DNA from: Lecanicillium sp. G3
Taxonomy: Eukaryota; Ascomycota; Sordariomycetes; Hypocreales; Cordycipitaceae
Length of the DNA stretch: 64,000 nucleotides
Reading direction: 5' to 3'
Assembly (NCBI GenBank): GCA_037575805.1
Contig: JAZHPD010000070.1
Coordinates: 1 to 64,000, forward strand
In this document: piece by piece, positions 24,919 through 37,275 of the stretch
How the letters are laid out: each line of letters begins with the position of its first letter
Numbering within the stretch: position 1 is the stretch's first letter
Notes under the pieces: generated by a model
What the model saw: only the letters and a program-made list of their open reading frames with translations
What the model was told of the DNA's origin: nothing
The model's database searches: none
Position numbers and translations under genes: made by a program

Positions 24919-25600
24919 TGGCCTGGCACCATCCGAAATGAGGTCAAGAATTTTCCCTTTTTTAAAACGACATACAACCACCCCCATACGATACCCATTT
25001 TTGGCCACGAGGTCAAACTCTTATTTTTTGAACATTATACCTTCTCTCTTTTCCTTTCTTCTTTCTGAATTTCTCATCATTACAAAGGTGTTTCTTTTCC
25101 TAGAGGCAGTATTGATTTTCATTTTCCGGGTTTTGCTGTCACCTGACTGCCATGAACCTTTTTACTGTTACCCTTGTCTTTGAAATAAATGGAAAGAAAT
25201 TAAAGAGCGATGGAGAAAGAGAGAGAGAGAGATGCCACATGAACTCATCTATAGCGAACCCAAACTAGACTACATTTTATCAGTTTTATTCTTTTCATCT
25301 TGTTCTTTTTGTACGTTCTGTTGTTATTTCAGCGCATAAAGCAACAATTGCATTTTTGTCGAAGTTTATTTCAGATACAACATGAAGAAGATTTCAATAA
25401 AAGAATTATGGATTTGATATTTCTGATGGTAAAAAAAGAGATCTGAAGGTGGTATAAACTAGATACATGCATCCCCGACAACGCCCCTATACATGCATGA
25501 CACTTTTGATAATACATTTCATCGAAAATATAAAAGGCTGGAATATAGGGCCCCCCCCCAAAAAAAGAAACCCCGAACAGATAAGATATGTGAGCTGACA
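24919..25600. other. Intergenic region between convergent genes
   Basis: 3' UTRs of the PAS kinase gene (plus) and the SEA4 gene (minus) meet here. The sequence is T/A-rich with a short GA repeat near 25215-25230. No coding potential is seen. Confidence 0.6.
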
Positions 25601-28600
25601 CTAGTGGTAGTTCAGCTCGGGGTTCGCGCGGAAATTGCATTTGCACCTGCACTCCGGCACGGGGCACTCGACGTGCCGCGCGAACCACTGCCGCGCGTGG
25701 TCCAGGTGCAGGACGTGCTCGCAGCGCATGCAGAACGTCGGGAACCGGCCCGCCATCTTGGTCTCCTCCTTCTCCTCGGGCCTGTCGGAGCGGGGCACGC
25801 CGACGACCTCGAGGCAGACGACGCAGCGGGGCAGGTGGCGGCCGCAGTTGGGGCAGCTCACGCCCGCGTTGATGGAGGTGGCGAGCAGCGGGTTGCGCGA
25901 CTCCATGCTGGACGACGGCGGCGGGGGCGGGGGCGGTTGCAGGGACGGCGTGCCGCCGGCGTTGCTGCCGCCGCCGCTGTTGTTGTTCCCGGAGGCGGCG
26001 ATGGATGTGCCGCTGGCGGAGGACGTGCGGTGGTGGTGGTGGTGGTTGTGGTTCGCCAGGGACGTCTCGGCGTCGCAGTATATGCAGCGGAGCGCGATCT
26101 GGCGCGACGGCGGCTTGATGATGGGGTTGGTGCCGTCGCGCTTGGAGCGCTTGGTGGACTCGACCTCGAACTTTGTGCGCTGGAAGAAGAAGCGGTGCCG
26201 CTGCAGCAGCGAGCGGTACGCGTTGCGCCACGCGCGGCACCGGAAGTCGTCAATGTACTTGGGGTAGCAGATGGACAGGACGAGGATCGCCGTCTGGTAG
26301 TCGTGGAACTTCTCCACGTACCGCGCAAAGATGTCCACGAGGTGGTCCGAGATGCCCGTCAGCACGATGCCCTCGACGTCGCCCTCGTCCGCGGCGCGCG
26401 CGACCTGCTCGTCGAGCCAGCGCGTCAGCTGGTCGTCGTGGAAGTTGCGCACGGCCACGTACGCGCGGTCCGCGAGGGGCAGGGAGCGCTGGTCCGCGAT
26501 GAGCGACCAGTCGCCCGTGGCGATGAGGGTGGAGATGGCGCGCAGGTACGGGTCCGTCTTGGACGCGACGGCGTCGTCGAAGTCGAGCTGCTCCTTGGCG
26601 AGCTGCTTGTTGCCGCGGTCGATGAGCTGCAGCGCCAGCGAGACGAAGAGAAGCTCTGGGTGCGCGCCGCTGGCCTTCTTCAGGATTTCTACCGCGTGGC
26701 GGATGTCGCCGTGGAAGAGGGAGCGGCAGGCGGCCATGGTGTGGATGTGCGTCGGGTAATCGGGGGATGGGTCGCCACGGCCGAAACCTGACGGCTCACT
26801 GGAGTCAGGGTCGCCCCAACCGCAGATGTCGAGGCAGAGCTGTCGTGTGTGCGGGCGCTTGGTGAAGACGGTATCGAAGCGCGGGAAGCGGCGCTTCTTG
26901 CAGTACGGTCCGATGAAGCGCTCCCATTGGAGCGAGTCAGGCAGATTGGTGGTTCCGGGGCTTACACGGGTCATTGGGTTGCGTCCTGTTCTGTTAGTAT
27001 GGGCTTGGGAATGGATGGGTGAGTTGGATCTTACCGAGATTGTTGGTCCAGATGGCATGAACGCCGAGATAGCTTATGTCGGTGCCGGATAGGATTAGAC
27101 CGCCGTCGTAGGCCGCCATTTCCGCGTCTGTATCCCGTTAGTGGAGTTCTATAGCACCATGGCCGCTCACTTACCAGCTATCCAGTCCCAAACATATCTC
27201 TTCCATGGGTCGTCAGACACGATCTGCCTGTTTGCCCCCGCATCGAAGAGGTACTTCTCCTTGGCACGGAATAGCATGGCGTGATCCACTGCACTCTGTG
27301 CCTCGCTGGGCAGGCCATTTGTCTTGACAGCTGCTGCGAGCAGTGCCTCGTGAAACTCTCTGCAGGACTCGACACTGTTGGACGCCAGTGACAACTCATT
27401 TGGCACTCGTGATCGCGCCGCTGTAGACGGGCTCTTGGCCTCTATCGCTCTGATAAACGCCCGTATAGACCGTAGCTTGCCGGCAATGGTCTTAGATGCG
27501 TAAAACGACTCTGGTAGCGGTGTCGGGATTTCGTCCACACGCTGGACCACGGCAGAACTCGTCTCCTGCTTTTTGATCGCCGCCTCGATGCCCTCCTTAA
27601 CGGCAATCTTGTCAGGGCCAAAAATTGGGACATCGTGTAACGCTTGGTCAATCAGCGTCGGAGCGAGCATCTCGAGACCTTGCTCGGAGTCGAATCGAAT
27701 AATGTCCTGGTATGGGTGGCCTGCCTCGAGGCCTCGGTGTGGAGACTTCCACGGTATGAGCTTGTAAGCGTGGTCGGAGGAGCTCGATGGCATCTCCAAT
27801 ATGTCAAACTTTCCGCTTGTTCGCAGAGCCACTACTCTTGGATTGAGGTCTGGTGAGCCTAGTGTAACCCAATCAAAGGAAACGATTCTGTCATTCTTCC
27901 TCGAGTTATATCGATACGAGAGATCTAGCTCGTGGGACCTTTCGACATGTAGCAGCTCTGGGCCCTGTTCTGTAGTAATGCTTGGAGAAGGCGAGTCTTT
28001 CTTCGTATCAAGAACGCGCAGCTCTCCTGATCGTGATAGAATGGCCAGTAAGCCGCGCCGGTTGCGGCAGTATCTGAGCGATCGAATCATGGAATGCCTC
28101 TCGTCCACAATGGAGGGGTCATGGCCCGTCTCAATGGCCTGGTCTAGGCGCAGAGCAGCACCCCAAGAAATGTCGTCCTCCTCGACAGTTTGCACATATT
28201 TCGTCGAAGCCAGAGGACGATTGCTGGCTCTTCGGTCCCAGATCATGACGCCGGGGTGGTCCAGGCTCGACGAAGCAAAGTAATTTGGGTCTGCGTAGTC
28301 AATTGCAATATTGTTGTTGCATCGTGTATGGAATGTCACGGCCGGGTGGGCGTCGCGCAAGTCATGTATTCTGACGCCATGCGACTTGATTCCCGCCACC
28401 AGCGTGTGCGGGTTGTCCTCAAAGAACTTCAGACTGGACACAGAGACACTGGGTTCCAAGTGCGCGATGCTGTCAACATGGCTGACGGCGTCGGACGGAA
28501 ACCCTCTAATAGGGGGATCCATGTTAGACAATCGCGATATGTCCCACACGTGCAAGCTCTGGTCCATTCGCACACGGTCCAGTCCGACAGCAAGCAGACC

Positions 28601-28933
28601 GGTAGTGTTGAACGCCACGGCATGGCAGTTTCTGGCCATTTTGAGACCAAGCTCCACAAAGTCGTTGGAGCCATCGTCGACGCGGAGGAGGTTCACAACA
28701 CCGCCGCCGGTTCCAATCGCAATGAGGCCTGGATCACATGGCGACCAGTCGTACGTCGTCAGCGGGGGGAAGTCGTCGTGCCGAACGCGCTTCACGTAGT
28801 CGAAGCGCCCGTTGCGCGCAAAGCCATTTGCTTCGTAAATCTGTACAAATCGGTGCTGCAAGTTGACCTGTACGAAGCTGTCGAGCTGCGGGTTCGCAGT
28901 CCACTTGATGAGACCCGGCTCAGGACGATCCAT
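25601..28933 (-). CDS. SEA4: SEA complex subunit Sea4/Mios (SEACAT/GATOR2)
   Basis: Three exons (28933-27175, 27127-27035, 26985-25601) with two very short introns of 47 and 49 bp splice to 1078 residues. Residues 1 to about 400 carry WD40-type repeats (YDWSPCDPGLIAIGTGGG, SSLDHPGVMIWDRR). The middle is helical and solenoid-like. The C-terminus, from about residue 915, has paired cysteine zinc sites of the Mios zinc-ribbon/RING type: CIYC, CPNCGRHLPRCVVC, then FCMRCEHVLHLDHARQWF and CPVPECRCKC. This WD40-solenoid-zinc order is diagnostic of Sea4/Mios, a GATOR2 subunit that relieves inhibition of TORC1 at the vacuole when amino acids are present. A low-complexity insert (His5, Asn/Gly/Ser, Pro7) lies between the two zinc modules and is unusually long. 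No key cysteine appears to be missing. Confidence 0.92.
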
Positions 28934-29804
28934 TGTGGAATCGATTTATGCCGGCGCATTCGCAGAAGGAGCTGTTTGCATTGGATGTCGCCGATTATCG
29001 CATAGAAGACGGCGCATTCGTCTGTAAATACTTTGTGATTATATGCAATCAATCTTTATCTATGTCAATGGCCGGGATACAAGGCCATTGAACCAGCGTG
29101 GCGCCTGTCGCATCGTCTGTCGCTCGGTGTCAAGTCGAGGTTGGGTGCGACAACGATGATGATGCACCGAGCTCGCCCTACAGCTGTAATCCACGCTTTC
29201 GTTTTCTGATTCGCCTCCCGCGCCGTCACGTGGGGTGGCTGCAGTAGGCCGCGACCCGCCTCAGCGGACTCTAGCAGGTACTGGGCCCGCTCTCTTGTAC
29301 CGGGGAGCTATCTCTCACCTCTGCCGCTATGGCTATTATTAGATGCCCAGTCGCCCAATATACGTATGTACATTAGCAGTATACCGGAATATCAGTAGAA
29401 ATACAACATGAGAACTGGCTGCAGTAGTTTCCGTTGTGGAAGAGGAGCCTGAGCTGCGCTGCCCGTACCGGCTGAACTGAGCTTACCCGTGAAGTGCTCC
29501 CTGACACCGTTAGAGAGGATACTAACTAATCGTCTTGCCTTGGGACATGAGAGATTAAGCCCTTGTAGAACGTGCTGTTCTTATCCGGGCTCCAAATTGT
29601 ACGTTTTTGCGGTTCTGTCATAAATTGACCCCGAACGAGCAGGCTAATGGGTAGGCAAAGAGAAGGAGGCGGCGAATCTCAACCACTGATCACGAATGCC
29701 CCTGTTTGGGATGTTAGTTAGAGGCTGCGGCCATCGGATGAGCCTCCTGAGCCCAGCCTATGGCAAATAAGGATTTTGCGTAGATTTTTTGCTATATATT
29801 TTTG
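28934..29804. other. Intergenic region upstream of SEA4
   Basis: Upstream of SEA4 and downstream of the kinase-like gene. No recognisable frame. Base composition becomes more AT-rich rightwards, marking the left edge of the accessory-looking block. Confidence 0.45.
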
Positions 29805-30729
29805 TCACGCACCGTGACGAAAGACGTGTTCTGGGTCCAGTGCTTGACCATCGTCCTTTTCTCCCAGCAAGTTCCCTTCCCTCCACTGCTCAATTTGCAG
29901 CCTCTGATATTGGCACAAGATGCGCCAGATGTTTCCAAATAAAAATTTCTCGGCGCGGTCCCCGGGTGGCATTGGTACAACTCTCTCAAAGTCAAGGGCA
30001 ATAGTCTTGCCGTCGACTAGCCGAAAATTATTCAGTTGCGGATCGTCCTGGTGTAATCCCATGCGATGCAGCGCTCGACAGCTTTCTTCTAATAAATCCG
30101 ACAACTTGGCTAGCGAAAGAGTCAAGCCTGCTGGTTCTAACAAAGAAAAACCCTTGATATCTTCTAGCAAGAGGCACCTCGACCCATGATACCTCGTAGA
30201 ACCATAGCATCGTGGTATGTAGGTGCCTTGATATGACTGAAGCTGATCGTATACAGACGCTTCTGTATCGAATAGTTCGCCTTGCCCTTCCTTTTCAATC
30301 TTCATTATTATTTCATTCGGGAGAAACCATTCCGGAAACGCCCAATAAAGGATGCGCCGTATTGGCAATATACTCGTTACCACCTCGAATATCTGCTGGA
30401 TTCTTGATCGTGGAATATGTACTCTTAACACATGCGGCCAGGCGGAATCAACTATCGATCCTCGGGCAGATATATGACGTGTGCGGAACCAAAACGCCTA
30501 GAAACTGTCAGTAAAGATTCCCTTCCAACTTTAGGTTCTCAGTAGCTCAAGTTACGGGCACCTTTATCACATTTTGACTGGCCCGCGGTGCTGTAGGCGC
30601 AGTCGTATCTGGAGGCAAGAAGAAGCGATCAGGGTCATCCGGCGGTTTGAATATCGGCGGGCGAAGGGGCAAGATGGGGTTTGGTGGAGAAGGCGGTTCA
30701 TCGGCGTATGCTATCAAGCCATCGGACAT
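29805..30729 (-). CDS. Protein-kinase-like/APH-type phosphotransferase-fold protein
   Basis: Two exons (30729-30556, 30497-29805) joined by a 58-bp intron (30498-30555, GTAACT...TAG) give 288 residues. The second exon has a kinase-like core: a region LLLEDIKGFSL matching the hinge, then a catalytic loop of HxDxxxxN type (HQDDPQLNNFRL) and IALDFERV in place of DFG, as in aminoglycoside-phosphotransferase-like and fungal orphan kinases. A clear glycine-rich loop and C-lobe are missing, so this is a small or atypical kinase fold. Exon 1 is proline-rich. The frame runs upstream of 30729 to an ATG at 30924, but that extra part is low-complexity, so I prefer 30729. The weak donor makes the exon join less certain than the core. 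No substrate is implied. Confidence 0.55.
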
Positions 30730-32366
30730 CTTGTGCGTTAGAGGTGGATGGTGCAAAGGGGCTTTACTATCGCAGTAGCCTGGGTTGTTTGACGGAGCGG
30801 TGGCTGGTGCAGGTGTGCTCCCTAAAATACGTTTTGGCAACCCCACCGTGATGATAACTACAGCTACTTCGACCCAAAAATCGTCCAAAAGCTGGCAATT
30901 TTTTCGCGGAAGGTATAATGCCAAAATGTAGCTAAAGGAGTACCCAAGAAGTTTCTAGTGCAGGCAGACTAAAACTCATCAACACAGCTGTAGCATGTGG
31001 CTCGGCAGCGGCCATGCTTTTGCGCGCCAGCCGTTGATCCTGAAAGGTGGCCGCCTCTTACTTTGTTCCCTAAAAGCTCTTTTTACTCTAGTTTTTTTCT
31101 CTCACAGCGACATACTTTTATGCCTATCTGCAATTTGTAGAACAGGCAATTAACGAAGCGAGAGGAGGCGCTATAGGACAGCTGTGGCTTACGAAGAGCT
31201 GTCTGATAGATAGGCTGAACAATATGCCATGGATCTGTGCCCAGAGCGTATGGTGTTTCTCTAAAGAAAAGACGATGTTTTACTCGGCTTCAAACCAAAC
31301 AATAGCTCCAACCGACCAATTAGAATGTATTTTTACTGCACACACTTGAGCAGGCTAAGACAGGCCTGTCTATGTCACACTAGTACAGGATGAGAATTTC
31401 CTCTTAGTATACTCTATAGTCATTATAAACAAAGGTAACTTTCTAGGAGTATTTGCAGGGCATCTCCGGTATTCGGAGGAGTTCGATGATGTATACGGAA
31501 TCCATAGGCTGATAACAAAGTTTCGGTCAGGTTACTCAGAAACTACTGGACTTTTTCTTTTGAACCAGATGGAAGTTGTAGCTGCGGAAGGAGACACAAA
31601 TGTAGCTCTACAATGGAGTTGATTGAAAATGACAGCGAGTTCTGTCGCGTGTGGCGTGTCGCGGTTCGGGCGCTGTGCAATATTCGTCTTTTTGAGGACT
31701 TCATCCGTGTCGCTCAATATGAACCACAATGTTGTCTACAACACGACTCTGCCAGCGCAAGAACAGGTTTCACGAAGTTAGCTGATGCGCGGTAAGAGAT
31801 GTTGCTTACGGATGAAAGTACGTAGCGCGGCTGTCATATCACTTGATGCCGAATGGTGTGATTTTGAGGATAGCTTGATTGAAGAGTAAGCTGTGGCAGG
31901 TAGTAAACATTTCCAATATTGAACATGACTTTGTAGGATTCATCACACGTCCTCGAATAGACATCATATTCGTCATCGATCAACAACATGGATGCACGAG
32001 ATGCAGCGACTCCACCCTTGGCTTTGGCAAGTCTGTCCCGAGCGCCAAGCTCGGGCTGTTGACAAATGGATCACACTGAATAGGGAGTGCATCGTAACGG
32101 CGCCAATTCAGGCTTGTAGGTTCAAATTTTCTTTGCAATACGAAATAAAGTTTGATAGCCCTTCGTATTCACGGACTGGTACTGGGAAAACCGCAAGGGA
32201 CAAAAACCAGGACCAAGGGCCGCCGACGCTGGTGACAAATAGTTACCTTCGCCGTCACCCTATTCGGACGGCGAGTCAACTGACGAAACAGCTCAGCTCA
32301 TTGGGGGCAAAGCAGAAATAAACAAGCTAATACGGGAAACCAAATCACGCCAGTATCCAAGGAACA
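30730..32366. other. Accessory-block spacer with a dynamin relic
   Basis: Mostly non-coding and AT-richer than the flanks. Short frames on both strands at 31532-31795 overlap each other and match nothing. A plus-strand stretch from about 32250 to 32366 is a decayed copy of part of the neighbouring dynamin gene, listed separately. Confidence 0.5.
32250..32366 (+). pseudogene. Relic of a second dynamin-like gene, opposite strand
   Basis: Bases 32262-32319 match the reverse complement of 33255-33312 at 52 of 58 positions. The match lies inside the intact dynamin gene. Translated on the plus strand, the relic reads SDGESTDETAQLIG and then AEINKLIRETKSRQYPRN. This parallels the intact gene's SDDESTDETAQLIV and AEMLQWVKEV/YIRTRGRELPGN, so similarity continues past the intact gene's intron at protein level. 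The frame upstream is broken by many stops. The relic runs tail-to-tail with the intact gene and ends right at its stop codon. It indicates a former paralogue or an inverted duplication. Confidence 0.65.
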
Positions 32367-34621
32367 CTAGAAAACAGTTTGTAAATCCGAGATGCTCTTT
32401 CTCAAGTCCTCCACTTCTGTGTCAAGTTTGCTTCGACGGACACTTCGGGCTTCGGGCTCTGACCCGATTCTCCAAAGATCTGCGTCCGAGAGACTTGAAA
32501 CTGAGCGCGGCCAGAAGGCTTCCGGCAAAGGTGACATAATGTGACGCTCAATCACTTGTCTTGCCACGTTGTCGACAAATGTTTTCATCGCCACCTTCTG
32601 TCGTTAGTATTTACCAGCAATATTGCCAATTCCTCGGAAGGCTGCTGACCTTGTAATATGCCTCCAGCTGCGTCAACGCTTCTTTGCAAGCCGACTCATC
32701 CATGTCGACCGTTATTCTTGACTGGACCGCTGTGATAAATCTCTCGATGTCGTCAGCGTGGTTGCTGATGTGGAGTCGCCCATGATGATCTTCCCGAGTA
32801 ACTAGAGCAATTGCCGACCTCACTGCCGCCTTCTGTTCGTCAAGTCTTGCCTTCTGAACATTGTCTGTATAGTAGTGATTATACGTTAACGGGCTCTGCC
32901 TTTCATCGCGCAACAGCCTGTCAAGCTCTTCTACAGCAGACTTCTTGGCTTTCTCGAGTGAGTTGTTTAGAATTTTGCTAACTTCATGCTGTAAACGGTC
33001 CTCGGCGATGAGAGTTTTTGTGGCAAGTTCAACCCACTGCAGTACTACACTCAGAATGTTGTCGATGTGGTTTTGCGCTATGCCGAACCATCTCTGAGAT
33101 TGCTCGTAAAACAGTTCGGATAGCAGAGCCGAGTTGGAATTTCCTGGTAATTCTCGTCCTCGAGTACGAATGTATACCTACAGCCGAAATTAGTCCATCA
33201 GGCGCCGTAATTTTGAGAAAGATACCCAAACAGACCTCTTTTACCCATTGTAACATTTCTGCCCTGCTCACAATGAGCTGAGCTGTTTCATCAGTTGACT
33301 CGTCGTCCGAATTGGAGGATTGCGAAGAAGTGCCAATTTTTCGCTTCTGTGCGTGCAGTCGCATTTCCGTCGCGAAGGCAGTGTTGAGCTCTTGCGCTCT
33401 AGCTCGAAGTCTACAGTGGTTGTTATTCGAGAAAAAATCAAGGTTGACGCTGTCATAATTGCCACGCAGCGCAGCGTCCACCAGCTGGTAAAATTCCATA
33501 CTCAATCCGGTGACAAAGGTACGGACGTGACCAACCGTCGGGCGTGCGCTTCCCAAAGCCTGCAGTTCTTTGTCTTTTGCTGCGAGTGTATTCTTGATCT
33601 CCTGCAGTACGTTTGGTAACTCCCTCTCGATGTGTGCATCAAGTAGGTTTTGCAAAAACGTACGCAGCCTGTCCGCTCCGACACGGCCCATGTCAACGCC
33701 CTGCCTCTTCCAAGCCGGGCTTGCAAAAAATTGCAGCTCGCGCCTGGAACGTGTCTCAGCGGATATACCACTTTCGAGCTCCAGAGGGCTTGGGTTTTTG
33801 AGCAGAAAGAAACCCAACTTGAGTTTGATCGAATCTTCATTCCTTGCCACGAGCGCAATTCGGGGTTCTGCGCCTTCGTTGATGAGATCTGCTTTTGTGA
33901 TAATCCCGACTGTACGCTGGCCATCTGGGTCATGCTTGCGAGCAAGTTTGATGATGCGTTGGTTGGCCATATCGTTGCTCGCCTGCAGAACAGCAAGAAT
34001 GATGGTGCGAGAGCTTTGCAGATATGTATTTACCATATCATACACTGCATCAACGTCCTCTTCGCTCTGTTCGTCACTCGTGACGGAGATTAAACCAGGT
34101 AGATCCACGACACTAAGGTGCAAACCAGTTGGCCCACTGATCTCAATCCGCAGAGCATCAGGCGCGAATGAAATACCGTCGCTCTCGTCGGTATAGCCTC
34201 GAATATTCATGAGTTTCGATACTTCACGCGTGATAGATGGTAGCTGCGCCATGTCTTGGACGACTCTGCGGAATGACAGCAGTGACTGCTGAGACTCTTC
34301 GGGGCGCGAAGCATGCGGCCGAATGCTAGCAATGATTGTCGTCGAGTCGGCTGACGTATTTCGCAGGATGATCTCAGTCGGGAATCTCGTGCAGAGGCCT
34401 TCATGTCTCGGAAAAGGAATTCGAGTAATGCCTTCCAGGACTGAGCTCTTGCCCGCTGACTGGTCTCCGCAAACTACCAACTGCGGCAGAGCAACCAGCT
34501 CGCCAACACCATTTGCCCTGATCTTTTCGATCTGATTAAGTCGAACGCTTGATTTGGTGGTTCGAAGGTGACCAAAAGCGTCGCCCGGCGGTTTTTCACC
34601 GTCTTTCGGTGAATCACCCAT
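32367..34621 (-). CDS. Dynamin superfamily GTPase (Mx/Vps1-like)
   Basis: Three exons (34621-33236, 33177-32650, 32597-32367) splice in phase to 714 residues. Introns are 33178-33235 (GTCTGT...TAG) and 32598-32649 (GTCAGC...CAG, with an ATACTAAC branch point). GTPase motifs are all present: P-loop GDQSAGKSS (52-60), switch threonine in CTRFPTEI, DLPGL (173-177) and TKAD (242-245). The middle/stalk domain includes the hallmark YIRTRGRELPGN, completed only after the first intron is removed. A helical GTPase-effector domain ends the protein. No PH or proline-rich domain is present, so it belongs with the fungal Mx-like dynamins rather than classical dynamin. These proteins self-assemble on membranes; the role here is unknown. 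An in-frame ATG at 34858 would add 79 low-quality residues, so 34621 is preferred. Confidence 0.9.
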
Positions 34622-35617
34622 TCTCAACAAGATAAGTCGTGGAATACAACAATTAGGAAGGGAATTTAAAGCAAGTGAGGTGCGAAGCGAGTTCGTTGGT
34701 GGGCAAGGCGGAACTGCTCCAAGTGATTGGGAAGCCGCGTTATTGTATTCTGCTGTATGATCCCTTGTGCAGCCGTTTGCGGATAAAGTTGGTCCTAACA
34801 AAATTGCTTGTTTGCAGCCAGCAGGAAGCTGAGTATGCTTACCCAGAGTAACTGTCATAGTGTCAGATCTGCATAGTGGTGAACCCTCTAAGGGGCTTCA
34901 CCCGCCTATGACAGCACCAGGCCGTTGTAGCCCAGCCAGCCATAGAAGCTTGAGGGACGGGAGTTCATCGACCACTATCTCCAGTTTCGGTACCGGGTTT
35001 ACATTCTGCCGGGTTCCGCACTAGAGGGATCTGGGCGGAGAGTTATGCGACGCGTTGGGAGATGTCGCTAGTTTACGCTTAGCGCAATGAGTCCACGACC
35101 TCGAATGTAATCACAATGTCCGACAGCTATCCTCCTGTTCAATCCAGCGTACCATAATTAACTGGGGTGTTGATACAGGCGTAGACGCAGTGAAGCGTAT
35201 AATTCTCGGTAACTGTTGATTATATTTTTGAAGGCATGAGGCAAGTCGTCTGGCATCAACGCCAGTGTCGGCTCAGGCGTTGGCTTGCGCTGCGTTTGCA
35301 GTTTCCCACATGAGAGAGCTAGGAACAATTACCATGCCAAAAACCCCCAGAGACCATGACCGACTAACTCCGCTCCGTAGCTTGGGTGTCTCCTAAAACA
35401 GTTGCCCAAGCTGCCAGGCCTACACGTGACGCGACCCCACCACGATCTCTTATCTGCTTATCGGGCCTGAAATATTCCTGGCTGGTAGAAAAGTTGGCAA
35501 AGATTTTGGACGGCGTTTGCAGGGATTAATTCAGAATTGCACAGTGATTGAATTGCTGGAACTTTTCAAATTTTATTGTTTCCGATCCATTCATACAATA
35601 CAGCACAATCACACGAT
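34622..35617. other. Intergenic region between divergent dynamin and EFG1 genes
   Basis: One kilobase of mixed composition without recognisable coding sequence, serving as upstream region for both genes. No terminal repeats or transposase remnants were seen, so the accessory block has no visible insertion boundary. Confidence 0.45.
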
Positions 35618-36568
35618 ATGGAAGGAGACCGTCCTCAACGCGGCAAAGGCCGCAACGGCCACCAAAAGTACAGCAACGGCAGACACAAGGCCAAACAGGG
35701 CTCAGCAGAGTGGGCGAAGAAGAGAACGAGGAGCATTAACCGCATGATGTCGCGAAATGCCGACATCCCGGCGAACCTGAAAAACGAAATGGAGCGCGAG
35801 CTGGCGGCGCACAAGGCGACTATTGCCGACAAGAGCTTCCAAAGGCGGAGAAGCGCCATGATTTCAAAATACCACATGGTCAGATTTTTCGGTAAGCTGC
35901 TCCCTCTCTCGACACGCAGATCGAGCCCCAGCAACTGACAGTCTACGACAGAGCGCAAAAAGGCTTCGCGGCTGGTGAAGCAGCTGAAGCGCAAGATTGG
36001 CGAGGCCACCGACGACGAGGAGCGCAGCAAGCTCGAGGCCGACCTACACATTGCCGAGGTCGACGAGGCGTACACCATGCACCACCCGCACGCCGAGACG
36101 TACATCAGCCTCTACGGCAACGCCAAAAAGGGCGACGGCAAGGACGACAAGGAGGACGAGGACGACGAGGACAAGACGCCAGCCGCCAAGGCCGCGCTGG
36201 CCTCGGAGCGCCCGCCGATGTGGAAGGTCGTTGAGAAGACGATGGAGGAGGGCCCCGACGCGCTCCGCCAGCTGCGCGAGCGACGATCCGCGGACGGCAG
36301 CGCCGAGCAGCCGCGCGCGCGCAACACGAAGCCTCAGCAGCGGGCGAGAATGGCGGCCGTCATCGCAAAGGACAAGCATGCCAAGGCGGCCAACAAGAAC
36401 GGCGGCGGCGATAGCAAGGCTGCCTCCGGGAGCGGGGCGGCGGGCACGCAGCAGCAGAGCGGTGGGAAGCCCGGGCAGCTCAACCGCAGAGAGCGCCGCA
36501 AGCTCATGCGCGAGGCCATGGCTTCCGACGCCAACAAAGAGGACGAGGGCGGATTCTTCGACTTGTAA
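35618..36568 (+). CDS. EFG1: rRNA-processing protein EFG1
   Basis: Two exons (35618-35891, 35952-36568) with a 60-bp intron (GTAAGC...CAG) give 296 residues. The protein is very basic and helical. Conserved blocks are KYSNGRHKAKQGSAEWAKKR near the N-terminus, the SRNADIPANLKNEMERELAAHK segment and, after the intron, ERKKASRLVKQLKRK followed by the acidic-basic coiled coil ending at HAETYISLYG. These match the Efg1 family of nucleolar factors needed for processing at the 5' end of 18S rRNA in the small-subunit processome. The C-terminal third is acidic then Ala/Gly/Gln-rich and poorly conserved. The intron interrupts the family domain (RFF/ERKK), which supports the join. Confidence 0.9.
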
Positions 36569-37275
36569 AAGAGGACATTTTGCAACCACATCTGACATGG
36601 TATACATGCTATGTATACCGTCTTTCATTTTGATACTTATTAGCGAATGCATTTTCTGATACCCCATGAGGGCTGTACAAAAATTCCATAGTGTGAGGAC
36701 GAATACATGAATTCTGAACTGCAAATCTGACAAAAAATATGACAACGTAAATGAAAAATGAAAATGAAACGTGAATTCTATTTGTACCCGAGTGCCAAAT
36801 GCCAACGCCCTGCCGCAGCCTCCCGTCCTTGCCGCTGGTACTGTGTGTTACACTGCGTACAACAGGGGTTTTTCTTGGGCATCGGCGCTTCAACCCCACC
36901 ACAAACCCGATCCCGTTTACGCAACGCGGGCACGCCCAATCACTTCCACCAACACCCTCTCTCTCCGGTCAGGCTTGCACGAGGTTTGTGCGCCCTCGAG
37001 ACCGCATACGTAAAAACAAACAAATGAGGCTGAATTTCCATAGGACACGGGTATATATATATTCTACTAATAACAGCAGGTCTGCATTTTTCTTTCTTGT
37101 ACAGTGCAACTTTCATGTGAGTCGTCTTTCGCAAAAAAAACATCCACGCGCTTGAGAGCCGACTCACCTAGGGAAGACTGTCGCGCGTTTTGCGCCCAAC
37201 CTACCTCAATTTTTCTGTCTCATTTTTTTTTTTTTGGATATTTTATTTGTCGTTCAATTTATTGCTCAACCCGCC
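36569..37275. other. Intergenic region upstream of the dsRBD gene
   Basis: EFG1 3' UTR and the promoter of the dsRBD gene, which run in the same direction. A T11 tract at about 37225-37235 precedes the next start codon by 40 bp. No further gene is seen. Confidence 0.5.

Noticed and set aside
25493..26791. 432-codon plus-strand frame opposite SEA4
   Set aside because: Val/Ala/Arg/Gly-rich shadow; the minus strand carries the Mios zinc motifs.
31532..31795. Overlapping small frames on both strands as real genes
   Set aside because: Neither has a recognisable domain; both lie in decayed AT-richer sequence, and they overlap each other.
29000..35617. Transposon origin of the accessory block
   Set aside because: No terminal inverted repeats, target-site duplications or transposase/reverse-transcriptase motifs were visible.
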